Below are positions 23,812 through 31,963 of a DNA stretch of 36,071 nt, one piece after another; position 1 is the stretch's first letter; every line of letters starts with the position of its first letter. The translations under genes were made by a program, and so were the position numbers. The notes beneath the pieces are model-generated. The model was not told the DNA's origin. It did no database searches and saw only the letters and a list, made by a program, of their open reading frames with translations. This DNA is from Elioraea sp. Yellowstone (GTDB lineage: Bacteria; Pseudomonadota; Alphaproteobacteria; Acetobacterales; Acetobacteraceae), in contig NZ_VIKA01000018.1 of assembly GCF_006704265.1 (NCBI RefSeq), positions 1 to 36,071 of the forward strand, written 5' to 3'.

Positions 23812-24159
23812 CTACCGTTGCGGATCGGCCCCGTACCGCAGGACCTCCACCCGCTCGAGCGTCACGAGGCCGCTGCCCATCAGCCCCTCGAGCACGGTGA
23901 GGAAACCGCGGATCTTCTCCTCGGCATCGACGATTTCGATCACCAGGGGCAGATCCTGCGAGAGGCGCAGGATCTTGGTGGTGTGCAGACGGCTCGACTG
24001 GCCGAACCCCATCGCGCCGCGCAGCACGGTCGCACCCGCGAGGTGCAGCTCGCGCGCCTTCAGCACGATCGCCTCGTAGAGTGGGCGGTCGCCATCGCGA
24101 TCGTCCTCGCCGATGAAGATGCGCAAGAGCAGCGCCTGCCGCGGAACCTGCATGATCAT
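23812..24159 (-). CDS. DUF190 domain protein
   Basis: This 115-residue cytoplasmic protein has a ferredoxin-like/PII-like pattern: LLRIFIGEDDR, YEAIVLKARELHLAGATVLRGAMGFG and a DLPLVIEIVD stretch. These are the signatures of DUF190 (COG1993), a family regularly encoded next to crcB fluoride channels. Function is unproven; a PII-like sensor of the channel or cell state has been proposed from fold. An in-frame ATG two codons later is equally usable. It overlaps the upstream crcB by 4 nt. Confidence 0.88.
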   Translation of the reverse strand: MIMQVPRQALLLRIFIGEDDRDGDRPLYEAIVLKARELHLAGATVLRGAMGFGQSSRLHTTKILRLSQDLPLVIEIVDAEEKIRGFLTVLEGLMGSGLVTLERVEVLRYGADPQR

Positions 24160-24596
24160 GGTCCTCCGAGCCGGTTGAGCCGCTGGGCGAGCAGGTGACC
24201 GGCCGCCACCGCGCCGAGCCAGGCGGCGAGCGAGACGAGCACGTAGAGCGCCGCGAGAAGCGGGGCGCCGGACTGGACCAGGCGCAGCGTCTCGAGGCTG
24301 AACACCGAGAAGGTGGTGAAGCCGCCGCAGATGCCGGCCATCACGAACTGGCGCGCGCGCGTGCGGGCGAAGACGCGCCCGTCGGGGCCGGTGAGCGTGG
24401 CGTAGAAGCCGATCGCGAAGGAGCCGAGGGTGTTCACGAACAGCGTGCCCCAGGGGAAGGCAGGACCGAGCAGCGCGACCGCGCCGAAGGAGGCGAGCGC
24501 ACGCAGTACCCCGCCGATCAGGCTGCCGAGCCCGACGAGCGCATAGAGCGCGACGACATCGGCCCGGGCCCGCCAGGGCGATGTGCCGCCGGTCAC
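24156..24596 (-). CDS. crcB: Fluoride channel subunit CrcB/Fluc (canonical Phe box)
   Basis: This 146-residue protein has four membrane segments. The pore asparagine is N55 (FPWGTLFVNTLGS), and the central TM3 break GICGGFTTFSVFSLET (88-103) carries both pore phenylalanines (F93, F96). Fluc channels are antiparallel dimers that let fluoride leave the cell passively. The GTG start (24596) overlaps the stop of the partner crcB gene. With the partner having a changed Phe box, the pair probably forms a heterodimeric Fluc. Confidence 0.92.
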   Translation of the reverse strand: MTGGTSPWRARADVVALYALVGLGSLIGGVLRALASFGAVALLGPAFPWGTLFVNTLGSFAIGFYATLTGPDGRVFARTRARQFVMAGICGGFTTFSVFSLETLRLVQSGAPLLAALYVLVSLAAWLGAVAAGHLLAQRLNRLGGP

Positions 24597-24991
24597 GCCG
24601 GCCGACCGAGCAGTGCCGCCATGGAGGCGAAACCGATCGCCGCTCCGCCCAGGCAGAGCACGAGCGAGCCGATCACGTTGCCGGCGACGCTCACCAGGCT
24701 GCCCTCGCGCAACAGCGCCAGGGTCTGAAGGCTGAACGAGGAGACGGTCGTATAGCTGCCGAGCACGCCGGTGACGAGGAGCGCCCAGGCATCGGGCGAG
24801 GTCCCGGGCGGAAACGCGGCAGCGGCGACGCCGATCGCGAGCGCCCCGGTCGCGTTCACCACCAGCGTGCCCCAGGGAAAGGTCTCGCCCACCGTGCGCG
24901 CGACCAGGCCGGAGACGAGGAAGCGAAGCGCCCCGCCGACGGTGCTGCCGAGCGCGACCCAGAACAGCGGGGCGAGCATGGCTGCGCTCAT
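24593..24991 (-). CDS. crcB: Fluoride channel subunit CrcB/Fluc (altered Phe box)
   Basis: This 132-residue protein has four membrane segments, with the pore Asn at N46 (FPWGTLVVNATGA) and TM3 break GVLGSYTTVSSFSLQT (75-90). The two pore-lining Phe are replaced by Tyr80 and Val83. It is coupled on both sides (ATGA with the upstream small gene, GTGA with the downstream crcB). The replacement is expected if only one set of Phe residues is needed in a heterodimeric channel. Confidence 0.9.
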   Translation of the reverse strand: MSAAMLAPLFWVALGSTVGGALRFLVSGLVARTVGETFPWGTLVVNATGALAIGVAAAAFPPGTSPDAWALLVTGVLGSYTTVSSFSLQTLALLREGSLVSVAGNVIGSLVLCLGGAAIGFASMAALLGRPA

Positions 24992-25212
24992 CGCGCCGCC
25001 CGCAGGGCGCGCCGGGCGCCCCGCCACACGCTCGCGACGAGCACCGCCGGGCAGCCGAGCGCCAGCAGGCCGCCGCCAAGCCATGGCGCGGCACCGGCGA
25101 GGTCGATCACGGCAGCGGACGCGCCGACGACCGTGAGCGCGGCGGCCGAGAGGTGCGCATCCGCTGCCACCATGCCGAGCAGTTCGGCCAGCACCTCGCG
25201 CAACAGGCTCAT
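24988..25212 (-). CDS. Small membrane protein of unknown function
   Basis: This 74-residue protein starts at the ATG at 25212, which overlaps the upstream gene's stop (ATGA). It has a short amphipathic N-terminus (MSLLREVLAELLGMVAADAH), two hydrophobic segments (about 22-38 and 40-56) and an Arg-rich tail. I do not recognise a family. Tight overlaps on both sides in the fluoride-type operon make it a real gene, perhaps an accessory of the COG4280-like protein or of Fluc. Confidence 0.7.
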   Translation of the reverse strand: MSLLREVLAELLGMVAADAHLSAAALTVVGASAAVIDLAGAAPWLGGGLLALGCPAVLVASVWRGARRALRAAR

Positions 25213-25955
25213 CGCACGGCCTCCCGGGCCGCTTGCCGCGCTGCGGCGGTCGCGCACAGACCTGCCGCGAGGAACAGCAGCGCCAGCACGAAGAGCGCGC
25301 CCTCCTGCCCCGGCCAGTCCACGCCCAGCCCCTCACCGGTCCAGAACACGCCGAACGCGGCGAGCATCGTGCCGACGCCGAACTTCAGGCTGTTCTCGGG
25401 CACGCGGGCGAGGGGGCGATGCAGCATGGCGCCGAGCCCGAGCACCAGGCCGCAGGCGGCCAGCGCGCCCAGCGCCGCCGGCACGACCGAACCGTGCCCA
25501 GCACCGACCGCAAGCACCACGAAGACCACCTCCAGCCCCTCCAGCAGCACCGCCTTGAAGGCGGCAAGCCCGGCGATCCAGTCGCCCGTGGCGCGGCTGG
25601 GGGCGGCCGCGGAGCCGAGCGCCGCGCGGGCGCGGGCGTAGACGGCGTCCTCGTCGCGCGGCGGCAGCACGCCCGCGGCGCGCAGCGCGGCCTTGCGCAG
25701 CCAGCCGAGGCCGAACAGCAGGAGCAGGATGCCGACGGCGAGCTGGACGGGAGCGATGGGCATGCCGGCAAGCAGGGGACCGAACCCGGCCACCAGGGCC
25801 GCAAGGACCGCAAGGGCGGCGGCGGTGCCGGACGCGGCCGGACGCCAGCCGCGCAGGGTCGCAACCGCGAGCACGATGGTGAACGCCTCCACCACCTCGA
25901 CCAGGGAGGCGAGGAAGGCGGCTCCGATCGCCGGCGCCGCCGCCGAGAGGGTCAT
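25209..25955 (-). CDS. COG4280-like integral membrane protein
   Basis: This 248-residue protein has about seven membrane segments in two related halves. Each half holds an ExxE motif within a membrane helix: E20/E23 in SLVEVVEAFTIVLAV and E139/E142 in AVLLEGLEVVFVVLAV. The pattern resembles the REGLE helices of Ftr1-type iron permeases and UPF0016-type cation transporters, so it may move a cation. COG4280 is the closest family I can name, from memory. It lies between the ChrB-domain gene and the crcB pair. Confidence 0.7.
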   Translation of the reverse strand: MTLSAAAPAIGAAFLASLVEVVEAFTIVLAVATLRGWRPAASGTAAALAVLAALVAGFGPLLAGMPIAPVQLAVGILLLLFGLGWLRKAALRAAGVLPPRDEDAVYARARAALGSAAAPSRATGDWIAGLAAFKAVLLEGLEVVFVVLAVGAGHGSVVPAALGALAACGLVLGLGAMLHRPLARVPENSLKFGVGTMLAAFGVFWTGEGLGVDWPGQEGALFVLALLFLAAGLCATAAARQAAREAVR

Positions 25956-25988
25956 GGCGCGGCCTCCTTCGCGGGCGGGACGGAGGCG

Positions 25989-26528
25989 TCAGGCATTCTC
26001 GTCCTGCGCCTCGAACACCTGGCGGGCATAGGCGTCGAGCAGCGTCTCGCAGGCGGCAAGCCGCTGCTCGGCTTCGCTGCGCAGCGCGGCGCCGTAGAAG
26101 TCGAGGCGCACGATCTTCGCGAGCCAGCCCTGGAGCTTCTTCAGGTCGACGTCGTTCTCCTCGAGCTCCGCGTAGGTGAAGTGCTGCGCGGCCTGCTCCT
26201 TCGCCACCTCGCGCTCGAAATCCCCGCACTTGTCGATGAACTCGCGATAGGCCTCGTCACGGTCGGCCTTGAAGCGGGCGACGACCTTCTCCTCCTGGGC
26301 GCGGTCGAGCGCGACCGCCTCGAGGATCACGGCCTCGCCCCCGGCACCGGCGATCTCGTTCTCGAGCATCTTCAGGCGGCGGACGTGATCGTCGGTACGG
26401 GGCAGGAGGCAGACGCCGTTCTGCACATAGACCGCGCCCAGTCCCTTCAGGCGGCGCCAGACCGCGACTCGGACCTTCGCCGGCTCCGGGGGGACGCGAT
26501 AGGCGAGCAGAAGCCAGCGCGTATCCAT
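25989..26528 (-). CDS. ChrB N-terminal domain protein (chromate-resistance regulator-like)
   Basis: This 179-residue protein begins with the ChrB_N pattern WLLLAYRVPPEPAKVRVAVWRRLKGLGAV (split here as residues 5-33), followed by a long charged helical region with E/K-rich stretches. Full-length ChrB is longer and has a second domain, which is missing. ChrB acts as a chromate-responsive regulator of chrA, but no chrA is in this window. As the first gene of the operon it may regulate it in response to an oxyanion or fluoride. There is no Shine-Dalgarno before the ATG; a leaderless start is possible. Confidence 0.82.
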   Translation of the reverse strand: MDTRWLLLAYRVPPEPAKVRVAVWRRLKGLGAVYVQNGVCLLPRTDDHVRRLKMLENEIAGAGGEAVILEAVALDRAQEEKVVARFKADRDEAYREFIDKCGDFEREVAKEQAAQHFTYAELEENDVDLKKLQGWLAKIVRLDFYGAALRSEAEQRLAACETLLDAYARQVFEAQDENA

Positions 26529-26565
26529 GGAACGTCTGTACTGTATCGGTTGTAACAGATCAAGC
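26529..26565 (-). promoter_or_regulatory. Candidate promoter/operator of the ChrB-crcB operon
   Basis: On the minus strand TTGATC and TACAGA are 17 nt apart, a weak -35/-10 pair that would start transcription near the ATG at 26528. The inverted repeat TCTGTTA...TACAGA (26535-26559) covers the spacer and -10, where a repressor could act. No crcB (fluoride) riboswitch pattern is recognisable in this gap. Confidence 0.35.
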
Positions 26566-26691
26566 GCGACGATGTCCAGGCGGTCGGGGCGCGCCCGTAC
26601 CCTCCGCGTTGCCGACCGACCGTCTCGTCTTTATGGTCCGCGCGTCCGCGGGGACCCCCGCGCGCCCCACTCGCCCAGGGAGGATGTTCCG

Positions 26692-27663
26692 ATGCGCCTG
26701 ACGCGCCGATTCCTTGCGGCCGGCCTCGCCGCTGCCGTCGCGGCACCCGCCGCCGCCCAGACCAACGTCACGCTGACGCATGCGCTGCCCTTGGACAGCC
26801 ACTACGGCGTCGGGGCCGTCGCCTTCAAGGAAACGGTCGAGCGGCTGACCAACGGGCGCTACCGCGTCACCATCCAGCGCAACGACAACGAGCGCGAGGC
26901 GATCGAGGCGACGCAGATCGGCACGCAGGAGTTCACCATCACCTCGACCGGACCGGTCGGCAACTTCATCCCCGACACGCTGGTGCTCGACATCCCCTTC
27001 CTGTTCCGCGACTACGCCCATGCGCGCGGCGTGCTCGACAGCGCGATCGGCCAGGACCTGCTGGCGAAGTTCTCCGCCCGCGGCCTGGTCGGCGTGGCCT
27101 GGATGGAGAACGGGTTCCGCAACGTCACCAATTCGCGGCGCGAGGTCGCCGGCCCCGCCGACGTGCAGGGGCTGAAGATCCGCACCATGGAGAACCCGGT
27201 GCACATGCGCGCCTTCCAGACGCTCGGCGCGCTGCCCACGCCGATGGCGTTCAGCGAGCTCGTGCCCGCGCTGCAGCAGGGCACGGTGGACGGCCAGGAG
27301 AACCCGATCCCGGTGATCGTGGCGAACAATCTCAACCAGGTGCAGCGGTATCTCTCGCTGACGCGGCACGTCTATTCGCCGGCGGTTCTGATCGGCAACC
27401 CGGCCTTCTGGAACAGGCTGAACGCGGCCGACAAGGCGGCGTTCCAGGAGGCCGCCAAGGCGGCGGTGAAGGCGAACCGAGACCGCGTGACGGCCGACGA
27501 GCAGCGCGGCGTGACGCTCCTGCGCGAACGCGGCATGACCGTGCGCGAGAGCGTCGACACGGCCGCCTTCCAGGCCGCGCTCGCCCCGGCCTTCGAGCAG
27601 TACCGGCGCCAGTTCGACGCCGCACTGATCCAGCGCATCATCGACTGGAAGCCCGGCAGCTGA
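26692..27663 (+). CDS. dctP: TRAP transporter substrate-binding protein DctP
   Basis: This 323-residue periplasmic protein has a signal peptide (RLTRRFLAAGLAAAVAAPAAAQ). DctP features include NVTLTHALPLDSHYGVGAV at the mature N-terminus, the carboxylate-binding Arg in GLKIRTMENPVHMRAFQTLG, and FSELVPALQQGTVDGQENP. Most ligands are C4-dicarboxylates, sugar acids or other organic acids. The ATG at 26692 follows ggaggatgttccg, a normal ribosome-binding site; an upstream in-frame start gives no signal peptide. Stop and dctQ start overlap (TGATG). Confidence 0.95.
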   Translation: MRLTRRFLAAGLAAAVAAPAAAQTNVTLTHALPLDSHYGVGAVAFKETVERLTNGRYRVTIQRNDNEREAIEATQIGTQEFTITSTGPVGNFIPDTLVLDIPFLFRDYAHARGVLDSAIGQDLLAKFSARGLVGVAWMENGFRNVTNSRREVAGPADVQGLKIRTMENPVHMRAFQTLGALPTPMAFSELVPALQQGTVDGQENPIPVIVANNLNQVQRYLSLTRHVYSPAVLIGNPAFWNRLNAADKAAFQEAAKAAVKANRDRVTADEQRGVTLLRERGMTVRESVDTAAFQAALAPAFEQYRRQFDAALIQRIIDWKPGS

Positions 27664-28163
27664 TGGCCGCGCTCGTCCGCGCCGTCCTCGCGGCCGAGCG
27701 CATCACCACCCAGGCGGCCCTCGCGGCCGCCTGTTTCGCGCTCGCCGTCGCGGCCGGCGCGGGAGCGTGGCAGGTCTTCACGCGCTTCGTGCTCGCCCAG
27801 CCCAGCCCGTGGTCGGAGGCGCTGGTGCGCCAGGCGCTGGTGTGGATGGTGCTGCTCGGCATCGCCGGGGCGATCCGCCACGGCGCGCTGGTCGCGATCG
27901 ATGTCGCGCGCCAGGCCGCGCGCGGGCGGCTCCGCCTGGCGCTCGAGATCGTCACCCTCGCCGCCACGGTGCTGCTGTTCGGCGTGCTGTTCTGGTTCGG
28001 CTGGTCGATGGCCGAGCGCGTGCGCTTCCAGACCATCGCCGGGCTCGACGTGTCGATCGCCTGGGGCTACGCCGCAATCCCGGTGGGTGCGGTGTTCGCG
28101 ATCCTGGCGGCGCTCGCCGCCGTGCTCGACCCGCACGCCCCCGACGCCTCGGGCCAGGTGTGA
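27663..28163 (+). CDS. dctQ: TRAP transporter small permease DctQ
   Basis: This 166-residue protein has four membrane segments and the DctQ-type motif WSEALVRQALVWMVLLGIAGAI (about 45-65). It forms the stator-like partner of DctM. It overlaps dctP by one base and ends 10 nt before dctM. Confidence 0.92.
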   Translation: MAALVRAVLAAERITTQAALAAACFALAVAAGAGAWQVFTRFVLAQPSPWSEALVRQALVWMVLLGIAGAIRHGALVAIDVARQAARGRLRLALEIVTLAATVLLFGVLFWFGWSMAERVRFQTIAGLDVSIAWGYAAIPVGAVFAILAALAAVLDPHAPDASGQV

Positions 28164-28173
28164 GGCGCACGCC

Positions 28174-29451
28174 ATGACCAGCGCCATGCTCGCGATCATG
28201 CTGGCGCTGTTCGCGCTCTCCGTCCCGGTCGCCGTCGCGATCGGCCTCGCCGCGGTCGCCGGCATCGAGTTCTACACCCGATTCCCGCTGATCGTCGCCG
28301 CCCAGCAGATCTATGTTGCGCTCGACCGCTTCCCGCTCGCCGCGATCCCGTTCTTCATCCTCGCCGGCAACCTGATGGAAGTGGGCGGGATCAGCCGCCG
28401 GCTCGTCGAGTTCGCGCGCGCGCTGGTGGGCGGAGTGCAGGGGGGGCTCGCGATGACCTGCGTGCTCACCTGCATGATCTTCGCGGCGATCTCCGGCTCC
28501 TCGGTCGCGACCACCTTCGCGATCGGCGCGATCATGGTCCCGGCCTTGAAGCGGCTCGGCTATCCGGCGGCCTTCGCGGGGTCGCTCCAGGCGGCCTCGG
28601 CCGAGCTCGGCGTCGTCATCCCGCCCTCGATCCCGATGATCCTCTACGGGGTCGCGACCCAGACCTCGATCCCGGAGCTCTTCATCGCCGGATTCGGCCC
28701 GGGCGTGCTGATCGCGGCCGTGCTGTCGGCGCTGGTGCTGGCGTGGTGCCGGATCAACGGCTGGGGCCTTCAGGATGCCGAAGGGCGGCGCGGCGTGGGC
28801 GAGGGCACGCGCGACGCCTTCTTCGCGCTCCTGATGCCGGTGATCGTGCTGGGCGGCATCTATGGCGGCATCACGACGCCGACCGAGGCTTCGGTGATCG
28901 CGGTGGCCTATGCGCTGCTGATCGGGATCGTGATCTATCGCGAGCTCCGCCTGCGCGACCTCTATCCGGTGTTCCGCAAGTCCGTGATCACATCCTCGGT
29001 GATCATGTTCATCATCGCCACCGCCGGGCTGTTCTCGTGGCTGCTGAACCGTCAGGGCATCCCCGACATGCTGGCGACCTGGCTCGTCTCGGTGTTCGGA
29101 TCGCCGGCGATGTACCTGCTCGGCGTCAACCTGTTCCTGTTCGTGGTCGGGATGTTCATCGAGACCTCGGCCTCGATCATCGTGCTCGGGCCGATCCTGC
29201 AGCCGGCGGCGGCGCAGTTCGGCATCGATCCGGTGCATTTCGGCACCATCATGGTGGTGAACCTCGCCCTCGGCATGGTGACGCCGCCCTTCGGCGTGAA
29301 CCTGTTCGCCGCCGCGCAGGTGGCCGAGACGGGGATCGACCGGATGATGCGCTACCTGCCGGTGTTCATCCTCGCGGTGATCCTCTGCCTCGGCGTGATC
29401 ACCTACGTGCCGGCGCTGACGCTGTTCCTGCGCGACGTCGTCTACCGCTGA
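28174..29451 (+). CDS. dctM: TRAP transporter large permease DctM
   Basis: This 425-residue polytopic protein is the Na+-coupled elevator permease of the TRAP system. Family motifs include PLAAIPFFILAGNLME, FAAISGSSVATTFAIGAIMVP, VIPPSIPMILYGV and, near the end, VNLALGMVTPPFGVNLF. Both helical-hairpin regions are complete. The 3' end overlaps the convergent livM gene by 10 nt, so a shared bidirectional termination zone is expected. Confidence 0.95.
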   Translation: MTSAMLAIMLALFALSVPVAVAIGLAAVAGIEFYTRFPLIVAAQQIYVALDRFPLAAIPFFILAGNLMEVGGISRRLVEFARALVGGVQGGLAMTCVLTCMIFAAISGSSVATTFAIGAIMVPALKRLGYPAAFAGSLQAASAELGVVIPPSIPMILYGVATQTSIPELFIAGFGPGVLIAAVLSALVLAWCRINGWGLQDAEGRRGVGEGTRDAFFALLMPVIVLGGIYGGITTPTEASVIAVAYALLIGIVIYRELRLRDLYPVFRKSVITSSVIMFIIATAGLFSWLLNRQGIPDMLATWLVSVFGSPAMYLLGVNLFLFVVGMFIETSASIIVLGPILQPAAAQFGIDPVHFGTIMVVNLALGMVTPPFGVNLFAAAQVAETGIDRMMRYLPVFILAVILCLGVITYVPALTLFLRDVVYR

Positions 29452-30371
29452 GTGCCGATCCGCTCGCCGATCAGCCCCTGCGGGCGGGCGATCAGGATGA
29501 GCTGCAGCGCGAGCCCGATCAGGAACAGCCGCACATAGGCCGCACGCGTGGCAAGCTCGCCCGGAAGCTGGGCGGCGAGCCAGTCGGTCGCCGCCCACAC
29601 GGCCCAGACCGCCACCGCGCCGAGCACGGCGCCGCGGTTGTTGCCCGATCCGCCCGCGATCAGCATCACCCAGACGAGGAAGGTGACGGTGACGGGCTCG
29701 AGCGCCTCGGGACTCATGAACTTGAAGAACGCCGCCATCATCGCGCCGCCGAGCCCCATGAACGCCGCGCCCAGCACGAAGGCCTGCACGCGCAGCCGTG
29801 CGGGGTTCTTGCCGACCGCCTTGGCCGCCTCCTCGTCGTCGCGCACCGCGCGGAGCGCGCGGCCGAAGGGGCTCCTCGCCGTCGCCTCGGCGAGCGCGTA
29901 GAGCCCTGCCACCGCCGCGCAGGCGAGGCCGAGATAGGCGAGCTGCCCCCAGGGCTGGCCGAGCCCCTCGAACGGCCGCGGGATGCCGGTGATGCCGAGC
30001 GGCCCGCCCGTGAGCCAGTCCTCGTTGCGCACCGCGAGCCGCACGATCTCGGCGATGCCGATGGTCGCGATCGCGAGGTAGTCGGTGCGCACGCGCAGGG
30101 AGACCGCGCCGACCGGCAGCGCGAGCAGGGCGGCGGCGAGCGCACCTGCGGGCCAGGCGAGCCACCACGGGAGGCCGAACCCGCCGACATGCGTCCCGCT
30201 CGGCGCGGCGGTGAGCAGGGCGGCGGTGTAGGCGCCGGCGGCGACGAAGGCGAGGCCGCCGAAGTTCATCAGCCCCGTCAGCCCCCATTGCAGGTTCAGC
30301 CCGAGGCTGAACGCGGCATAGATCGCGGCGAGGGTGAGCAGGGTGGCGGCGTAGAGGGCGGCGTCCATCAC
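29442..30371 (-). CDS. livM: Branched-chain amino acid-type ABC permease LivM
   Basis: This 309-residue protein has about ten hydrophobic segments. LivM signatures are GLNLQWGLTGLMNFGGLAFVAAGAY near the N-terminus, TDYLAIATIGIAEIVRL and SPFGRALRAVRDDEEAAKAVGKN (the cytoplasmic loop contacting the ATPase). It is the last gene of the livKGFHM operon and overlaps livH by 4 nt. Ligands of this transporter class include branched-chain amino acids, urea, amides and aromatic acids. Confidence 0.94.
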   Translation of the reverse strand: MMDAALYAATLLTLAAIYAAFSLGLNLQWGLTGLMNFGGLAFVAAGAYTAALLTAAPSGTHVGGFGLPWWLAWPAGALAAALLALPVGAVSLRVRTDYLAIATIGIAEIVRLAVRNEDWLTGGPLGITGIPRPFEGLGQPWGQLAYLGLACAAVAGLYALAEATARSPFGRALRAVRDDEEAAKAVGKNPARLRVQAFVLGAAFMGLGGAMMAAFFKFMSPEALEPVTVTFLVWVMLIAGGSGNNRGAVLGAVAVWAVWAATDWLAAQLPGELATRAAYVRLFLIGLALQLILIARPQGLIGERIGTQR

Positions 30372-31249
30372 ATCCCCCGGAACAGCCCCTGCGGGCGCAG
30401 GATCAGGGTCAGCACCAGCACCGCGAAGGCGACCCCGGTCTTGTAGGCGGGTTCGAGCAGCGGCGCGCCGCCGATCAGCGGGAACGAGGAGAGCTCCTCC
30501 GCCATGCCGAGCAGCAGCCCGCCGAGGGCTCCCCCCCAGGGCCGGCCGATCCCACCCAGGATCGCCGCGGCGAAGGAGGCGAGCAGCACGTTGAACCCCA
30601 TGCCCGGCGTGAGCTGCGTGTCGATGCCGAGGAACACGCCGGCGATCGCGACCAGCACCGCGGCGACCGCCCAGGTGAGCCGGATCACCTGCGCCACGTC
30701 CACGCCGGTGATGCGCGCGAGGTCCGGGTCGTCCGCCATCGCCCGCATCGCCCGCCCCGCGCGGCTCCGGGTCAGCAGCAGATGCAGGGCGAGCGCGGCG
30801 ACCGCCGCGCCGGCGATGATCCAGAGATGGCGCACCTGGATGCGCAGCGCACCGAGGACGAGCGGCGGGGTGAAGCCCATGCCGTAGCCGGTCTGGGTCG
30901 GGCCGAAGACGAAATAGAGGCCGGCCCTGATCATCAGTCCGGTGCCGAAACTGCTGATCAGCAGCACCGCCGGCAGGCTGCGCCGGAGCCGCGCGTAGAA
31001 CAGCGCATCGGCCGCGAGCGCGACCGGCACGGTGGCGGCGGCGGCGATCGGGATCGCGGCCCAGGGGCTGATCCCGAGCGCATCGACGGCCGCGAGCGCG
31101 GCATAGGCGCCGAACGCCATCAGGTCGCCATGGGCGAAATGGGCGAAGCGCATCACCCCGTAGACGAGGCTGAGCCCCGTCGCCGACATGGCGTAGATCG
31201 CGCCGAGCACGAGCCCGGGCAGGAGATAGAAATTGACGAGTTCGAGCAT
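30368..31249 (-). CDS. livH: Branched-chain amino acid-type ABC permease LivH
   Basis: This 293-residue protein has about eight membrane segments. The N-terminal GAIYAMSATGLSLVYGVMRFAHFAHGDL motif (split: residues 16-43) and SRAGRAMRAMADDPDLARITGVD loop are LivH hallmarks. It pairs with LivM. It starts 7 nt after livF. Confidence 0.94.
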   Translation of the reverse strand: MLELVNFYLLPGLVLGAIYAMSATGLSLVYGVMRFAHFAHGDLMAFGAYAALAAVDALGISPWAAIPIAAAATVPVALAADALFYARLRRSLPAVLLISSFGTGLMIRAGLYFVFGPTQTGYGMGFTPPLVLGALRIQVRHLWIIAGAAVAALALHLLLTRSRAGRAMRAMADDPDLARITGVDVAQVIRLTWAVAAVLVAIAGVFLGIDTQLTPGMGFNVLLASFAAAILGGIGRPWGGALGGLLLGMAEELSSFPLIGGAPLLEPAYKTGVAFAVLVLTLILRPQGLFRGM

Positions 31250-31256
31250 CGGCCGG

Positions 31257-31961
31257 TCAGCCCCCCAGGAACAGCCGGCCGATCTCGGGATCGGCGAGCA
31301 GCGCGGGGCCGGGGGCGGTGGCGCGATTGCGGCCCATCGCGAGCACCACGCCGCGATCGGCGATCGCGAGCGCGGGCCGCGCGTTCTGCTCCACCATCAG
31401 CACCGCGACGCCCTCGCGCGCGATCGCCTGCACGCGCTCGAAGATCAGCGCGCAGAACTTCGGGGAGAGCCCCGCGGTCGGCTCGTCCAGCATGATCAGC
31501 CTGGGTTCGAGCATCAGCGCCCGGCCGATCGCCACCATCTGGCGCTGCCCGCCCGAGAGCTGGCCCGCCGCCACGCGCCGCCTCTGCACGAGATCGGGAA
31601 AGAGGGCGAAGACGCGCGCCATCCCGGCCGCCGCCTGGGCCGGGCGCGCATAGGCCCCCATCGCTAGGTTCTCCTCCACGGTGAGCGAGGGGAAGACGTT
31701 GCGCTCCTGCGGCACATAGGCCAGTCCGCGCAGGATCATCGTCTCGGCCGGCGCGTTCGCGATCGCCTCGCCCGCGAAGGCGATCGAGCCCGCGCGGATG
31801 CGCACCAGCCCGGCCACGGCCTTCATCAGCGTCGACTTGCCGGCGCCGTTCGCGCCGACGATCACGACGATCTCGCCGGCATCGGCGTCGAGATCGACGC
31901 CGTGCAGGATGTCGGCCTCGCCGTAGCCGCCGACCACGCCGCGCACCTCGAGCAGCGCCAT
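31257..31961 (-). CDS. livF: Branched-chain amino acid-type ABC ATPase LivF
   Basis: This 234-residue ATPase has Walker A GANGAGKSTLMK, YVPQERNVFPSLTVEENLAMG, signature LSGGQRQMVAIGRAL, Walker B LIMLDEPTAGLSP and an MVEQNA H-loop variant (Gln for His, as is usual in LivF). An in-frame GTG at 31967 overlaps the livG stop and is an alternative start; I prefer the ATG at 31961 because MALLEV matches the normal N-terminus. Confidence 0.94.
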   Translation of the reverse strand: MALLEVRGVVGGYGEADILHGVDLDADAGEIVVIVGANGAGKSTLMKAVAGLVRIRAGSIAFAGEAIANAPAETMILRGLAYVPQERNVFPSLTVEENLAMGAYARPAQAAAGMARVFALFPDLVQRRRVAAGQLSGGQRQMVAIGRALMLEPRLIMLDEPTAGLSPKFCALIFERVQAIAREGVAVLMVEQNARPALAIADRGVVLAMGRNRATAPGPALLADPEIGRLFLGG

Positions 31962-31963
31962 CG

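Noticed and set aside
26529-26691. Fluoride (crcB) riboswitch ahead of the Fluc operon
   Set aside because: I could not find its conserved pseudoknot and junction sequences in the gap; a covariance search would settle it.
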